64,000 nucleotides of DNA. Source: an uncultured Chiayiivirga sp. (lineage in GTDB: Bacteria; Pseudomonadota; Gammaproteobacteria; Xanthomonadales; Xanthomonadaceae). The DNA is taken from assembly GCA_934525595.1 (NCBI GenBank), contig CAKSZJ010000002.1:151102-215101 (forward strand). The letters run 5' to 3'. Position 1 is the first letter of the stretch. Every line of letters begins with the position of its first letter. The notes under the pieces were generated by a model, which was given only the letters and a program-made list of their open reading frames with translations, searched no databases and was not told the DNA's origin. A program made the position numbers and the translations under genes. Positions 55,236 through 64,000 of the stretch are shown piece by piece.

Positions 55236-56456
55236 TTACCCGGGACGCCCGTCGGCGCGCGGCCGCAGATAGATCCAGCCATAGCGCAGCGCCCAGGGCA
55301 GGAACGCCACCAGCCAGCCGATCGCAGCCACGCGGAAGCCCGTCCAGGGCGTGGCCGTCAGCTCGGCAAGCACCCGCGCCAGCGCCACGATCTGGATGCA
55401 GGCGAAGGCGAACAGCGCCACCGGCACCAGCACCAGCGGGCGGCCCGAATGGCCCTGCGAAACGCGCGTGACCATCGCCACCAGCAGACTCCCGAAAACC
55501 CCGATCGTCAGAGCGTGCAGCGGTGCCTTGCCGAGGATCAGGGCACCGTCGAACTGCAGCCACAGGCTCTGCGCCAGATACAGTGCAAGCGCCACCGGCA
55601 GCCAGGCGTAGCCCAGGAACAGCACCCGCAGGATGCCCGGTGCCCTGCCACGCGGCCACCACTTCCACAGGCACAGCAGCGCCAGCGCCAGCAGCGGCGC
55701 GTCCGCCAGCCACAACCACTGCGGCAGGCTGAAAATCTCCAGCAGCGCATGGCCGAGCCACAGCGGCCACTGCGCCGCCAGCAACCACATCGGTCGCCAG
55801 GCGCGATAGCCGGGCACCACGTTGCCGGCGAAAAACGGGAACATGCGGTGCGCGACCGTCGCATAGATCGGCAGGAGCAGGCCGAACGCACCCAGCCGTA
55901 TGGCCGCCTGACCGATCTGCCAGTTGAAGGTGTGCAGGTAAACGGCAAATCCCCACAGCGCGACAAAGCCCAGCAGCAGCGCGCTGTAGCAGCTCACCGC
56001 ATGCCAGGTCTTGAAGCGGTTGGCCACCAGCATCCGGCCCAGCACGACCAGTCCGTAGCCCCAGCCCAGGATCGTCGCCACCACGCCCAGGTGCAGCGCG
56101 TGCGAGCTGCCGGAAAAAGCCGCGACCAGACACAGGATCTGCCCGAGCAGCATGCCCAGGCCCACCGGAACATAGTGCCGACGGGTCGGTTCGGCCTGCC
56201 CCATCCAGCGCGGGAACACCGTGATCAGGAAGCCGAACATGAAGCTGGGCAGCATCTGGTACTGCAGGATGAACCCGTGCAGCCAGCCGCCGGTCACCTG
56301 ATCCACCGGCATCGGCACGCTGTGGAACAGCCACCAGGTCCACCAGACCATCGCCGCCAGCACGTTGAGCGCACCGGCGAGGAACAGCATGCGGTGAGGC
56401 GCCGCGGTCAGCACCGCCGGCAGGGAAAACGATTGCGAATGCGTCGTGTTGTCCAT
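55236..56456 (-). CDS. nnrS: NnrS-family membrane protein (nitric oxide stress)
   Basis: Haem- and copper-containing membrane protein of the NnrS family, linked to nitric oxide resistance. 406 residues with about twelve helices. Family features: LTAAPHRMLFLAGALNVLAA, HGFILQYQMLPSFMFGFLIT, FPRWMGQAEPTRRHYVPVGL and HALTIGVFGSLLVAMVTRVS followed by QGHSGRPL, with several conserved histidines. ATG at 56456; the open frame upstream is not membrane-like. Its closeness to the FNR regulator supports a role at low oxygen. Confidence 0.92.
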   Translation of the reverse strand: MDNTTHSQSFSLPAVLTAAPHRMLFLAGALNVLAAMVWWTWWLFHSVPMPVDQVTGGWLHGFILQYQMLPSFMFGFLITVFPRWMGQAEPTRRHYVPVGLGMLLGQILCLVAAFSGSSHALHLGVVATILGWGYGLVVLGRMLVANRFKTWHAVSCYSALLLGFVALWGFAVYLHTFNWQIGQAAIRLGAFGLLLPIYATVAHRMFPFFAGNVVPGYRAWRPMWLLAAQWPLWLGHALLEIFSLPQWLWLADAPLLALALLCLWKWWPRGRAPGILRVLFLGYAWLPVALALYLAQSLWLQFDGALILGKAPLHALTIGVFGSLLVAMVTRVSQGHSGRPLVLVPVALFAFACIQIVALARVLAELTATPWTGFRVAAIGWLVAFLPWALRYGWIYLRPRADGRPG

Positions 56457-56553
56457 GGCGGAAGTCTGGCCCCGCGCCACCAGAGCCGCAATGACCTGGA
56501 TCAGTGCGCCCGGCAGGACGCCGCGCGCAGCGTCAGGCGGGCCTTGCCATGCG

Positions 56554-57072
56554 TCAGCTGCGGCGTTCCAGGGCCAGCAGATCCGCCAGCCCATCCAGCG
56601 CTGTCGCCACGGTCTGCCGACGCACCGCCTCGCGGTCACCGTCGAACCGGAAGAGCCGCGCGCGCGGGTAACCGCCGCGCCGCTTCCACGCGATCCAGAC
56701 CGTGCCGACCGGCTTGTCGGCCGTACCACCGCCCGGACCGGCGATGCCGGTCACCGCCACGGCCAGCGTGGCGCCCGAATGGATCAGCGCACCGGACACC
56801 ATTTCCAGCGCCGTTTCCTCGCTCACCGCGCCGTAGCGCATCAGCGTCTCGGGCCGCACCCCAAGCAGCCCCTGCTTGGCCTCGTAGCTGTAGGCCACCA
56901 TGCCGGCCTCGAACCAGTCGGAACTGCCGGACACGTCGGTGAGCACTTTGGCGATCCAGCCGCCGGTGCAGCTCTCCGCCGTCACCAGGGACTGATGCGC
57001 CGCCTGCGCGGCGGCACCCAGCGCGCGCGCCTGCACCAGCAGCTCGGCATCGGAAGGTAAGATCATGCCCAT
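56554..57072 (-). CDS. pncC: CinA C-terminal domain amidase (nicotinamide-nucleotide amidase)
   Basis: Stand-alone CinA_C protein of 172 residues, expected to deamidate nicotinamide mononucleotide in NAD salvage. Motifs: [56 protein letters not shown]. The start may be ATG 57072 or ATG 57066; neither has a strong ribosome binding site. Divergent from the ExbD-like gene. Confidence 0.92.
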   Translation of the reverse strand: MGMILPSDAELLVQARALGAAAQAAHQSLVTAESCTGGWIAKVLTDVSGSSDWFEAGMVAYSYEAKQGLLGVRPETLMRYGAVSEETALEMVSGALIHSGATLAVAVTGIAGPGGGTADKPVGTVWIAWKRRGGYPRARLFRFDGDREAVRRQTVATALDGLADLLALERRS

Positions 57073-57170
57073 CGGCGCAGGGTAGTGTCGGGATGCACAA
57101 AACACCATGCGCTTGCGGCACGAAGAAATCCACGCGCACAATCGACCCACACCAATGACGCAGATCAGCG

Positions 57171-57596
57171 ATGTATCGAATCATCGAACGCACCGCCCAC
57201 CCCACCCAAAACGCGCGACCGGATCTGATGCCGCTGGGCGGCGTGCTGCTCGCGCTGGTGGCGATCTTCGCCACCCATATGCCACAGGCTTCGACCCGTC
57301 TGATCCAGGATGTGGGGCATTGGGGCTGCGGCCTGTGCTTCGACTGCGGCCAGCCCCGCGAGATCACCGTCTCCCAGGACCGCCATGGCCAGATTCACAT
57401 GAACTCACGCCCGGCAAGCATTCCGATGCTCCAGGCGCTGCTGGAGATCGAGCAGGCTCAGTCTGGTGCATGGATTGTGGTGAGCGTGGATTCGGATCCG
57501 GAAGTGGAATACGGCCAGGCCGTCGCGCTGATCGGCCAGATACAGGCCGCGGGTATCCCATCGCACCGCATCCGCATATCTGAATCGCCGTGGTGA
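57171..57596 (+). CDS. ExbD/TolR-like protein without the membrane aspartate
   Basis: 141 residues resembling ExbD/TolR: a short cytoplasmic N-terminus, one helix (about 20-38, [19 protein letters not shown]) and a periplasmic domain ending [20 protein letters not shown] and [10 protein letters not shown], as in ExbD. The aspartate that carries protons in ExbD and TolR (PLxDV) is replaced by glycine (PLGGV). It also has a cysteine cluster, CGLCFDC (C-x2-C-x2-C), in the position just after the helix. No exbB/tolQ partner is nearby. Probably a diverged or repurposed member; not a working proton channel subunit. ATG at 57171. Confidence 0.65.
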   Translation: MYRIIERTAHPTQNARPDLMPLGGVLLALVAIFATHMPQASTRLIQDVGHWGCGLCFDCGQPREITVSQDRHGQIHMNSRPASIPMLQALLEIEQAQSGAWIVVSVDSDPEVEYGQAVALIGQIQAAGIPSHRIRISESPW

Positions 57597-57650
57597 CCCG
57601 CGCCCCGGGGCAGCCGACGCACGAGCGCGCCACCGGCAAGAGGCGAAGCG

Positions 57651-58487
57651 ATGCCTGAAGGCCCGGAAATCCGCCGCGCCGCAGATCGCCTCGCCGCGGC
57701 CGTGGCGGGCCAGACCCTGCGCCGCGCCGAATTCGCCTTCCCGCAGCTCAAGCGCTTCGAGCGCGAACTGCCCGGCAGTCGCATCGTTTCCATCACCGCG
57801 CGCGGCAAGGCCCTGCTCACCGCCTTCGATTCGGGCTGGACGCTCTACACCCACAACCAGCTCTACGGCGTATGGAAGGTGGCGGCACCCGGCGAGCGCC
57901 CCGATACCGCGCGCAGCCTGCGGGTGGCGCTGGAAACCCCGCGTGCCGCGATCCTGCTCTACTCGGCCTCGGAGATCGAGATGTGGCGCAGCGACGAGAT
58001 CGCGGCGCACCCCTTCCTGCAGGCGTTGGGGCCGGACGTGCTCGACCCCTCGCTCAGTGCCGATGCGGTGGCCGCGCGCCTGGATTCACCCGCCTTCCGC
58101 CGCCGCGCCCTGGGCGGGCTTCTGCTCGACCAGGGATTCCTTGGCGGACTGGGAAACTACCTGCGTGCCGAGGTGCTGTGGGACGCGGGCTTGCATCCCG
58201 CCACGCGCCCTGCAGAGCTCGATACCGCGCAGCGGCACCGCCTGGCGCAGGCCCTGCTTTCGATCCCGCGCCTCAGCTATTCCACCCGCGGCGTCGAACC
58301 GGCGCCCGGAATGCGTGCAGACCTCATCGCGCACGAGGGCGAACGCTTCCGCTTCCACGCGTTCAAGCGCGAGGGCCTGGGGTGCGGACGCTGCGGCACA
58401 CCAATCGAGCGCGGCAGCGCCCATTCCCGCCCGATGTTCCTGTGCCCGAACTGCCAGCCCGCGCCCCGGGGCGGTCACGGCGCATGA
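57651..58487 (+). CDS. nei: Endonuclease VIII (DNA glycosylase/AP lyase)
   Basis: Repairs oxidised pyrimidines; 278 residues. It follows E. coli Nei closely: catalytic P2-E3 (MPEGPEIRRAADRLAAAV), FAFPQLKRFE, ITARGKALLT, YTHNQLYGVW and VGPDVLDPsL-type GPDVLDPSLSADAV, LDQGFLGGLGNYLRAEVLW. The C-terminal zinc finger is C-G-R-C ... C-P-N-C (about 244-268). ATG at 57651. An oxidative-damage repair gene just upstream of a catalase with an OxyR site. Confidence 0.94.
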   Translation: MPEGPEIRRAADRLAAAVAGQTLRRAEFAFPQLKRFERELPGSRIVSITARGKALLTAFDSGWTLYTHNQLYGVWKVAAPGERPDTARSLRVALETPRAAILLYSASEIEMWRSDEIAAHPFLQALGPDVLDPSLSADAVAARLDSPAFRRRALGGLLLDQGFLGGLGNYLRAEVLWDAGLHPATRPAELDTAQRHRLAQALLSIPRLSYSTRGVEPAPGMRADLIAHEGERFRFHAFKREGLGCGRCGTPIERGSAHSRPMFLCPNCQPAPRGGHGA

Positions 58488-58503
58488 GGCGGAGCCGCTA
58501 AAT

Positions 58504-58549
58504 ATAGATACAAACTATCATTAGAAGAAGAACAATCCATTTCCATAAT
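58504..58549 (+). promoter_or_regulatory. OxyR binding site and -10 box of the catalase promoter
   Basis: ATAGATACAAACTAT at 58504-58518 matches the OxyR half ATAGntnnnanCTAT at every fixed base. Seven bases further, 58526-58540 gives a weaker second half (A..A.....a.C.AT). CATAAT at 58544-58549 fits a -10 box directly behind the site, the arrangement of OxyR-activated promoters. The stretch is strikingly AT-rich compared with its surroundings. Confidence 0.8.
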
Positions 58550-58603
58550 TCATTTCCATCACCTACGGTAGTCCGACCGTCCACCCGCCAGAGGAAGCCC
58601 GCC

Positions 58604-60073
58604 ATGAGCAAGCCCAGCGACACCGAAAAGAAATGCCCGGTCACCCACCTCACCACCCAGTTCGGTGCCCCGGTACCGGACAACCAGAACAGCCTCACCG
58701 CCGGCCCGCGCGGCCCGCTGCTGGCCCAGGACGTGTGGCTGCAGGAAAAGCTGGCCAACTTCGTGCGCGAAGTGATCCCCGAGCGGCGCATGCACGCCAA
58801 GGGCTCGGGTGCCTTCGGCACCTTCACCGTCACCCACGACATCACCAGGTACACCCGCGCCGCGATCTTCTCCAAGGTCGGCAAGCAGACCGAGATGTTC
58901 GCCCGCTTCACCACCGTGGCCGGCGAGCGCGGCGCGGCCGACGCCGAGCGCGACATCCGCGGCTTCGCGCTGAAGTTCTACACCGAGGAAGGCAACTGGG
59001 ACATGGTGGGCAACAACACCCCCGTGTTCTTCATCCGCGACCCGCGCAAGTTCCCCGACCTCAACAAGGCGGTGAAGCGCGACCCGCGCACCAACCTGCG
59101 CTCGGCCACCTACAACTGGGACTGGTGGACGCTGCTGCCCGAGGCCCTGCACCAGGTCACCATCGTGATGAGCGACCGCGGCATCCCGAAGTCCTACCGC
59201 CACATGCACGGCTTCGGCTCGCACACCTACAGCTTCTGGAACGCCGCCGGCGAGCGCTACTGGGTGAAGTTCCACTTCCGCACCCAGCAGGGCATCAAGA
59301 ACCTGAGCGATGCCGAGGCCGAAGCGCTGATCGGCAAGGATCGCGAAAGCCACCAGCGTGACCTGTTTGATGCCATCGAGCGCGGCGATTTCCCCAAGTG
59401 GACGATGTATGTGCAGGTGATGCCGGAAGCCGATGCGGAGAAGGTGCCGTATCACCCGTTCGACCTGACCAAGGTGTGGCCGAAGGCGGACTATCCGCTG
59501 ATCGAAGTCGGCGAGTTCGAGCTCAACCGCAACCCGGACAACTTCTTCGCCGACGTCGAGCAGAGCGCGTTCGCCCCTTCCAATCTGGTACCCGGCATCG
59601 GCGTGTCTCCGGACAAGATGCTGCAGGCGCGCCTGTTCAACTACGCCGACGCGCAGCGCTACCGGCTGGGCGTGAACTACCACCAGATTCCGGTCAACGC
59701 GGCACGCTGCCCGGTGCACAGCAACCATCGCGATGGCGCCGGCCGGGCCGACGGCAACTACAGCAGCCTGCCGCACTACGAACCCAACAGCTTCAACCAG
59801 TGGCAGGAGCAGCCGCAGTACCGCGAACCGCCGCTGAAGATCAGCGGCGACGCGGACTGGTGGGACTACCGCGACAACGACTCCAACTACTACAAGCAGC
59901 CCGGCGACCTGTTCCGCATGATGACCCCGGCGCAGCAGCAGGCGCTGTTCGACAACACCGCCCGCGCCATGGGCGACGCCCCGGAATTCATCAAGCAACG
60001 CCACGTGGACAACTGCACGAAGGCCGACCCGGCGTATGGAGCGGGTGTGGCTAAGGCGTTGGGACTGATCTGA
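58604..60073 (+). CDS. katA: Monofunctional haem catalase (small subunit)
   Basis: Breaks down hydrogen peroxide; 489 residues, clade of small-subunit catalases. Active-site block [17 protein letters not shown] with the distal histidine; [20 protein letters not shown] with asparagine region; haem-ligand tyrosine in [23 protein letters not shown] at 58604, no signal peptide, so cytoplasmic. It is preceded by an OxyR site and followed by a terminator, so it is a single-gene unit induced by peroxide. Confidence 0.96.
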   Translation: MSKPSDTEKKCPVTHLTTQFGAPVPDNQNSLTAGPRGPLLAQDVWLQEKLANFVREVIPERRMHAKGSGAFGTFTVTHDITRYTRAAIFSKVGKQTEMFARFTTVAGERGAADAERDIRGFALKFYTEEGNWDMVGNNTPVFFIRDPRKFPDLNKAVKRDPRTNLRSATYNWDWWTLLPEALHQVTIVMSDRGIPKSYRHMHGFGSHTYSFWNAAGERYWVKFHFRTQQGIKNLSDAEAEALIGKDRESHQRDLFDAIERGDFPKWTMYVQVMPEADAEKVPYHPFDLTKVWPKADYPLIEVGEFELNRNPDNFFADVEQSAFAPSNLVPGIGVSPDKMLQARLFNYADAQRYRLGVNYHQIPVNAARCPVHSNHRDGAGRADGNYSSLPHYEPNSFNQWQEQPQYREPPLKISGDADWWDYRDNDSNYYKQPGDLFRMMTPAQQQALFDNTARAMGDAPEFIKQRHVDNCTKADPAYGAGVAKALGLI

Positions 60074-60107
60074 CCCACGAGCCGGAATCACCGAGCTGGA
60101 AACGAAA

Positions 60108-60135
60108 CGCCGCAGGAAACTGCGGCGCTTCTTCT
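60108..60135 (+). terminator. Intrinsic terminator of the catalase gene
   Basis: Perfect 8-base stem CGCCGCAG / CTGCGGCG with a GAAA tetraloop followed by CTTCTTCT, 34 bases after the catalase stop. The remaining gap to proA (60136-60399) shows nothing I can identify. Confidence 0.85.
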
Positions 60136-60399
60136 GCGGTGCCCTTGCCGCCGCCAGCGGCGCCCCTCAACAAGCATAGAGACCGTTTCGATACTACTGA
60201 CGTCGCTGCGAATCCGGCAAGGGCCAGTTTCTTCCAGCGACACATTGGCTTGAAGGGAGACGCCGGCATCGGGCGCACGGGCAGCAGCTACGCGCGGAAC
60301 ACGCGTCGACACCCCGCCAAGGCCTCCAGCCACGCGAGTGAAAGCAGCCCGGCCCCGCGGCGGGAACGCCCGACTAGCCTCTGCCCTGCGCGGCGCGAC

Positions 60400-61674
60400 T
60401 CACCCCGAATCCCGGCTCTCCGGATGCCGCACCTGGCCCTCGCCTTCCACAACGAAGCGCTCGATGGTGAGCGATTCGGCGCCCATCGGTCCGTAGGCGT
60501 GCAGGCGGGTGGTGGAAATGCCGATTTCCGCGCCCAGCCCCAGCTCGCCGCCGTCGGAGAAACGCGAGGAGGCGTTCACCATCACCACCGCCGAGCGCAG
60601 CGCTGCGGTGAAGCGTCGCGCAGCGGCCGCGTCACGAGTGGCGATGGTCTCGGTGTGGTCGGAGCCGAAGCGGCGGATATGCTCGATGGCCTCCTGCAGG
60701 TCATCGACCACGCGCACCGCAAGCACCAGGTCAAGGAACTCGGCGGCGTAGTCGTCTTCGGTGGCCGGCACCATGTCAGGCACGCACGCACGCGCCGCAT
60801 CGTCCCCGCGCAGCTCGACGCCGCGCGCGCGCAGCGCGGCGGCGGCGCGCGGCAGGAAGCCACTCGCGGCAGCGCGATGCACCAGCAGGGTTTCCAGCGC
60901 GTTGCACACGCCCGGCCGGCTGGTCTTGCCATCGATCAGAAGATTCAGCGCGAGATCGGGATCCGCCTCGGCATCCACATAGAGGTGGCACACACCCTTG
61001 TAGTGCTTGATCACCGGCACCCTGGCATGTTCGGCAACGAAGCGGATCAAGCCTTCCCCACCGCGCGGAATGGCGAGATCCACGATATCGGTGAGCCGCA
61101 GCAGCTCCACCATCGCCTCGCGCGAAAGATCGGTGACCAGGGTCAGCACCGCCTCGGACAGGCCGACGGCAGCGATGGCCTCCTTCAGCGCTGCGGCGAT
61201 GGCCGTATTGGAGTGGATCGCCTCCGAGCCGCCGCGCAGGATCACGCCGTTGCCGGCGTACAGGCAAAGCGCCGCGGCGTCGGCGGTAACGTTGGGGCGC
61301 GCCTCGTAGATCATCGCGACGACGCCCAGCGGCACCCGCTCGCGCCGCACCCGGATGCCGTTGGGTCGTGTTTCCTCGCGCGTGACCTGCCCCACCGGAT
61401 CGGGCAGCGTAGCCACGTAGCGCACCGCCTCGGCGATCGCGGCCAGGCGCGGTGCATCCAGGCGCAGGCGATCGAGCAGCGCCGCGCCGATGCCGCGCGC
61501 CTCCGCCGCATCAAGATCGCGCGCATTGGCGGCCAGAATCGCGGCAGCGTGCGCAACAAGCCGTTCGGCCATGGCGTGGAGCAGCGCGCGTTTGTCGGCG
61601 GTGGAGAGCCCCGCCAGCGCCTGCGCGCCATCGCGGCAGGCCAGCGCCTGAGTGGTGATGTCAGCGGTAGTCAT
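60400..61674 (-). CDS. proA: Gamma-glutamyl phosphate reductase
   Basis: Second step of proline synthesis: NADPH reduction of gamma-glutamyl phosphate; 424 residues. Signatures: [20 protein letters not shown] and GGSEAIHSN, the catalytic cysteine in [15 protein letters not shown], and the C-terminal [20 protein letters not shown] then [14 protein letters not shown] at 61674 (MTTADITTQ). No proB is adjacent. Divergent from hflD. Confidence 0.96.
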   Translation of the reverse strand: MTTADITTQALACRDGAQALAGLSTADKRALLHAMAERLVAHAAAILAANARDLDAAEARGIGAALLDRLRLDAPRLAAIAEAVRYVATLPDPVGQVTREETRPNGIRVRRERVPLGVVAMIYEARPNVTADAAALCLYAGNGVILRGGSEAIHSNTAIAAALKEAIAAVGLSEAVLTLVTDLSREAMVELLRLTDIVDLAIPRGGEGLIRFVAEHARVPVIKHYKGVCHLYVDAEADPDLALNLLIDGKTSRPGVCNALETLLVHRAAASGFLPRAAAALRARGVELRGDDAARACVPDMVPATEDDYAAEFLDLVLAVRVVDDLQEAIEHIRRFGSDHTETIATRDAAAARRFTAALRSAVVMVNASSRFSDGGELGLGAEIGISTTRLHAYGPMGAESLTIERFVVEGEGQVRHPESRDSG

Positions 61675-61829
61675 GGGGCGCCCCGGTCCTTTCCGAACCC
61701 GGGAACCTACCTGTGCCGTCGTGGATTTTCCAGCCTCGCCGCGACACTGGTTTCCCCGCGCCGCCGAAATCGCCGAAAATCGCTTCTTTGCGCAACCGCG
61801 CGACGCGCCCCGCGCGGTGGAGGAACCTG

Positions 61830-62435
61830 ATGAAACATCGCACGCTTGCGCTGGCCGGCATCATGCAGGGCCTGCGACTGGTCCAGTCGATCGCCCGCAG
61901 CGGCCAGGCCGACGAGGCCGACCTCGGCGCGTCGCTGGCCACGGTGTTCCGCATCGACGCCGATTCGGTGGAGTCGATCTACGGCTCCGCACGACTGGTG
62001 CGAAGCGGACTGGAAACCCTGATCGGACAGCTTCAGGGCGGCGCGCAGCGCGATCGCGCGCTCAGTCGGATGGCAATGACCGTGCTGAGCGTGGAACGCC
62101 AGCTCCATGCGCGCGCCGACCTGCAGGATGCGCTGCGCGAAGGCATTCTCGAAGCCGGACGCCAGCGCGAGCACTTCGGCGTCACGCACCCCACCGTGAT
62201 CGCCCGCCTGGGCGAGGTGTACGCCAGCAGCGTCAGCCGCCTCTCCACCCGCGTACTGGTGCAGGGTGATCCAAACCAGCTCCAGCAGGAAGCCGTGGTG
62301 GCACAGGTGCGTGCCTGCCTGCTGGCCTCGGTGCGCTCCGCCGTGCTCTGGCGCCAGCTGCACGGCAGCTACTGGGACCTCCTGCTGCGCCGGCGCGCCA
62401 TGCTCGACGCCGCCCGGCGCTGGCTCGATGCCTAG
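61830..62435 (+). CDS. hflD: HflD homologue (high-frequency lysogenisation protein)
   Basis: All-helical peripheral membrane protein of 201 residues, known in E. coli for lowering phage lambda CII activity; its normal host role is unclear. Family pattern: [30 protein letters not shown] [20 protein letters not shown], and [24 protein letters not shown] [23 protein letters not shown] at 61830 with GGAGGA six bases upstream. In many gammaproteobacteria hflD follows mnmA; here it stands alone, divergent from proA. Confidence 0.88.
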   Translation: MKHRTLALAGIMQGLRLVQSIARSGQADEADLGASLATVFRIDADSVESIYGSARLVRSGLETLIGQLQGGAQRDRALSRMAMTVLSVERQLHARADLQDALREGILEAGRQREHFGVTHPTVIARLGEVYASSVSRLSTRVLVQGDPNQLQQEAVVAQVRACLLASVRSAVLWRQLHGSYWDLLLRRRAMLDAARRWLDA

Positions 62436-63099
62436 CGGCCAGAACCCCGCATCCACCCTGCCGCGCAGCCGCCGCGGCCATCGCTGGACAAAACGCAATC
62501 GAACCCGGCCGAGTCCAGCCGAATCCGGCACACGATCAAGCGTCGAGCCGGCGTAGACCCGCTCGAACACCGTGCTGAACCCGGAAAATCCATCGGCGTC
62601 AACAGCGCGGCGAGCATGACGCGCGCCTGCACCCACCCAGACTGCCGCCGCGCCTCGGCATCCTGACCGCACGGAGAAGCCTGCAGGCACCACGCATGGC
62701 GTCGAGCCGGTTCCATGCCCCGCGCCCCAGCTCGGCAGGCGCGCCATTTCCAGCACAAAGCAACGCGTGCTGCTTGAGTTTCGTTCTCGAGAAACTCCGC
62801 ATCGCCTTCGGCCCGGCGGCGGCCTGCATTACCACGATGCCACCGCCGATCCAACAGGGAGACCGCAGACCGGGCGCCCTGAAACACCCGCAAGATCACG
62901 CCCTTGCCGCTCCCTTGATCCCGTGAGACGATCGAACCACGACGCCAACCTCACTGGCCGGAAAAGCAGCGGGATTAGACGGGCGGATTAGACGGCGGAA
63001 CAGCACAACCAGCTGATTCAAGGTCGATTCTTCTCAAGCCGCGCCGCTGCGACACCGCAAGTACCGCCGGATTAGGTAGCGTTCCATCATCTAATTGTA
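62436..63099. other. Gene-poor stretch before the beta-lactamase cassette
   Basis: 664 bases without a supportable gene. Open frames on either strand are arginine-, proline- and serine-rich and look like chance. Visible structure: an inverted repeat GAGTTTC-(8 bases)-GAAACTC at 62776-62797, tandem GGATTAGACGG at 62972-62995, and TCAAGCCGCGCCGCTGCG at about 63034-63051, which resembles the inside of an integron attC site. The base composition falls from GC-rich to mixed near 63060. Confidence 0.4.
62972..62995 (+). repeat. Tandem GGATTAGACGG repeat
   Basis: Two copies of GGATTAGACGG (62972-62982 and 62985-62995) separated by two bases; a third partial copy, CGGATTAGG, is at 63069-63077. Each contains ATTAGAC, one base from the integron core GTTAGAC found at 63100. 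Confidence 0.5.
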
Positions 63100-63106
63100 G
63101 TTAGAC
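63100..63106 (+). mobile_element. Integron-type core site GTTAGAC at the cassette start
   Basis: GTTAGAC fits the integron crossover core GTTRRRY. It lies 14 bases before the beta-lactamase ATG, the normal distance for a gene cassette, and marks the base-composition change. The complementary core GTCTAAC follows the gene at 63916. Confidence 0.6.
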
Positions 63107-63120
63107 CTTTGGTAGATCCA

Positions 63121-63909
63121 ATGCGAATCCACTCTGTTTTGATTCTTTTGTTTATTGTTATCCTCCCGATGTACGGCGTTGCTCAGGAGCGTCCTGACTG
63201 GGGCAGGTTCTTCGACGAGTTTGATGCCAAAGGCACAATCGTGGTGGTTGATGAGCGTGTGAAAAGCCACCCCGTGTGGACCTATGGGCAGGAACGAGCA
63301 AGCAAGCGCTTCTCTCCTGCCTCCACATTCAAGATTCCGCATACGCTGTTCGCACTGGATGCCGGCGCGGTTCGCGATGAATTCCAGGTGTTTGCGTGGG
63401 ACGGAATCGAACGAGACTTCTCCGGTCACAATCGTGACCAGGATCTCCGTTCGGCCATGCGTGTATCCACAGTGTGGGTTTATGAGCGGTTTGCGAAGGA
63501 AATCGGTGAGGAAAGAGCACGGGGCTACCTAAAACGGATCAACTATGGCAATGCAGACCCAAGGACGGACAAAGGTGCTTATTGGATCGATGGTCAGCTT
63601 GCCATCTCCGCACACGAGCAGATTTCGTTCCTGAAACGTCTGTACCGGAACGAGCTTCCTTTCAAAACTGAGCACCAATGTCTAGCGAAGGACCTCATGA
63701 TTGTCGAGGCTGGGCGAGATTGGATACTGCGTGCAAAGACCGGCTGGGATGGCCGAATGGGTTGGTGGGTCGGGTGGGTTGAGTGGCCGACTGGGCCAGT
63801 ATTCTTTGCGCTCAACATCGATACTCCCAACCGAACTGGCGACCTTGCCAAGCGGGAGCAAATAACTCGCTCGATCCTTCGATCCATTGATGCGCTGCAA
63901 GCACCGTAG
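63121..63909 (+). CDS. blaOXA: OXA-2-like class D beta-lactamase
   Basis: Periplasmic serine beta-lactamase of 262 residues. Signal peptide 1-21 (ends YGVAQ). Class D motifs: S68-T-F-K71 (PASTFKIPHTLFALDAGAV), S116-T-V118, Y142-G-N144 and K206-T-G208 (LRAKTGWDGRMGWWVGWVEW). From memory it is very close to OXA-2 along the whole length (for example DQDLRSAM, YGNADP, FFALNIDTPNR), but not identical, so probably a distinct variant of that group. ATG at 63121; no strong ribosome binding site, common in cassettes. GC content is clearly below that of neighbouring genes, indicating acquisition. Confidence 0.93.
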   Translation: MRIHSVLILLFIVILPMYGVAQERPDWGRFFDEFDAKGTIVVVDERVKSHPVWTYGQERASKRFSPASTFKIPHTLFALDAGAVRDEFQVFAWDGIERDFSGHNRDQDLRSAMRVSTVWVYERFAKEIGEERARGYLKRINYGNADPRTDKGAYWIDGQLAISAHEQISFLKRLYRNELPFKTEHQCLAKDLMIVEAGRDWILRAKTGWDGRMGWWVGWVEWPTGPVFFALNIDTPNRTGDLAKREQITRSILRSIDALQAP

Positions 63910-63915
63910 CAAACG

Positions 63916-64000
63916 GTCTAACCATTCATGTATGGACTCCCCCGTCAACCCCTGACGGCAGGATTTTGTGAAGCGCCAGCTTCACGGCTTTTGATTCTGC
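63916..64000 (+). mobile_element. Start of a probable attC site after the beta-lactamase gene
   Basis: GTCTAAC (RYYYAAC core) begins 7 bases after the stop codon and is followed by CATTCATG. Two hairpins come next: CCGTCA-(5)-TGACGG at 63942-63958 and GTGAAGC-GCCA-GCTTCAC at 63968-63985. attC sites are folded, imperfect palindromes starting with this core. The matching GTTRRRY core is not reached before the window ends, so the site is incomplete here. Confidence 0.5.

Noticed and set aside
60088-60399. Short reverse open frames between the catalase and proA genes
   Set aside because: They overlap the terminator region and show no protein-like pattern.
62432-62899. A 155-codon reverse open frame in the gene-poor stretch
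   Set aside because: Low-complexity, arginine- and cysteine-scattered sequence with no ribosome binding site or recognisable motif.
63100-64000. A complete integron with integrase
   Set aside because: Only one cassette and incomplete recombination cores are visible; no integrase gene or attI was found in the window.

Overview
The window is GC-rich (roughly 68-70 % by eye) and densely coded. Its housekeeping gene order points to a gammaproteobacterium of the Lysobacterales/Xanthomonadales type: serC-pheA, sdhCDAB-sdhE, and the long rpsB-tsf-pyrH-frr-uppS-cdsA-dxr-rseP-bamA-skp-lpxD-fabZ-lpxA-lpxB-rnhB run. Heptanucleotide GGGAATC/GATTCCC arrays and a GGGTGAGGG-type intergenic repeat, both of which I associate with that group, fit this. 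I cannot name a genus or species. No rRNA, tRNA, CRISPR array, phage or transposase gene was recognised.

Layout. 1-1609: end of a serC-pheA operon (pheA truncated by the window edge). 1722-5126: two-component system with one PepSY protein in its operon and a second, divergent PepSY protein. 5195-11228: FHA-GGDEF protein, EamA exporter, murB, pyrD, a DUF4190 membrane protein and an ALDH7-type dehydrogenase. 11413-17144: an operon of two exported Cys-type sulfatases plus a formylglycine-generating enzyme that carries its own export-type N-terminus. 17404-21854: a NarL-type regulator convergent with a 7TM-type histidine kinase, then a POT peptide transporter. 21859-26796: ygfZ, divergent from a small DUF1674 (SDHAF4-like) gene and sdhCDABE. 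26837-33647: an exported cyanophycinase/isoaspartyl-peptidase fusion, divergent from an ECF sigma - FecR - TonB-receptor (STN domain) signalling set; this is the best candidate for an undescribed system, an outer-membrane-to-periplasm route for multi-L-arginyl-poly-L-aspartate or beta-Asp-Arg peptides.

33655-48910: translation, isoprenoid, envelope and lipid A genes, tightly packed and often translationally coupled, with repeat arrays inside the ends of uppS and lpxB. 48976-53848: an asparagine synthetase where dnaE would be usual, then an FHA protein and a Ser/Thr kinase with a non-catalytic FGE-like domain. 54030-57596: an FNR/ANR oxygen sensor, SirB2, NnrS, a CinA-type amidase and an ExbD-like protein lacking the membrane aspartate. 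57651-62435: endonuclease VIII, a catalase with a clear OxyR site, proA and hflD. 62436-64000: a gene-poor stretch, then a lower-GC OXA-2-like class D beta-lactamase bounded by integron-type recombination cores, suggesting a gene cassette near the edge of an integron outside the window.

The genes fit an aerobic or microaerobic heterotroph that scavenges peptides and sulfated compounds, has oxygen, NO and peroxide responses, and has acquired a beta-lactamase.
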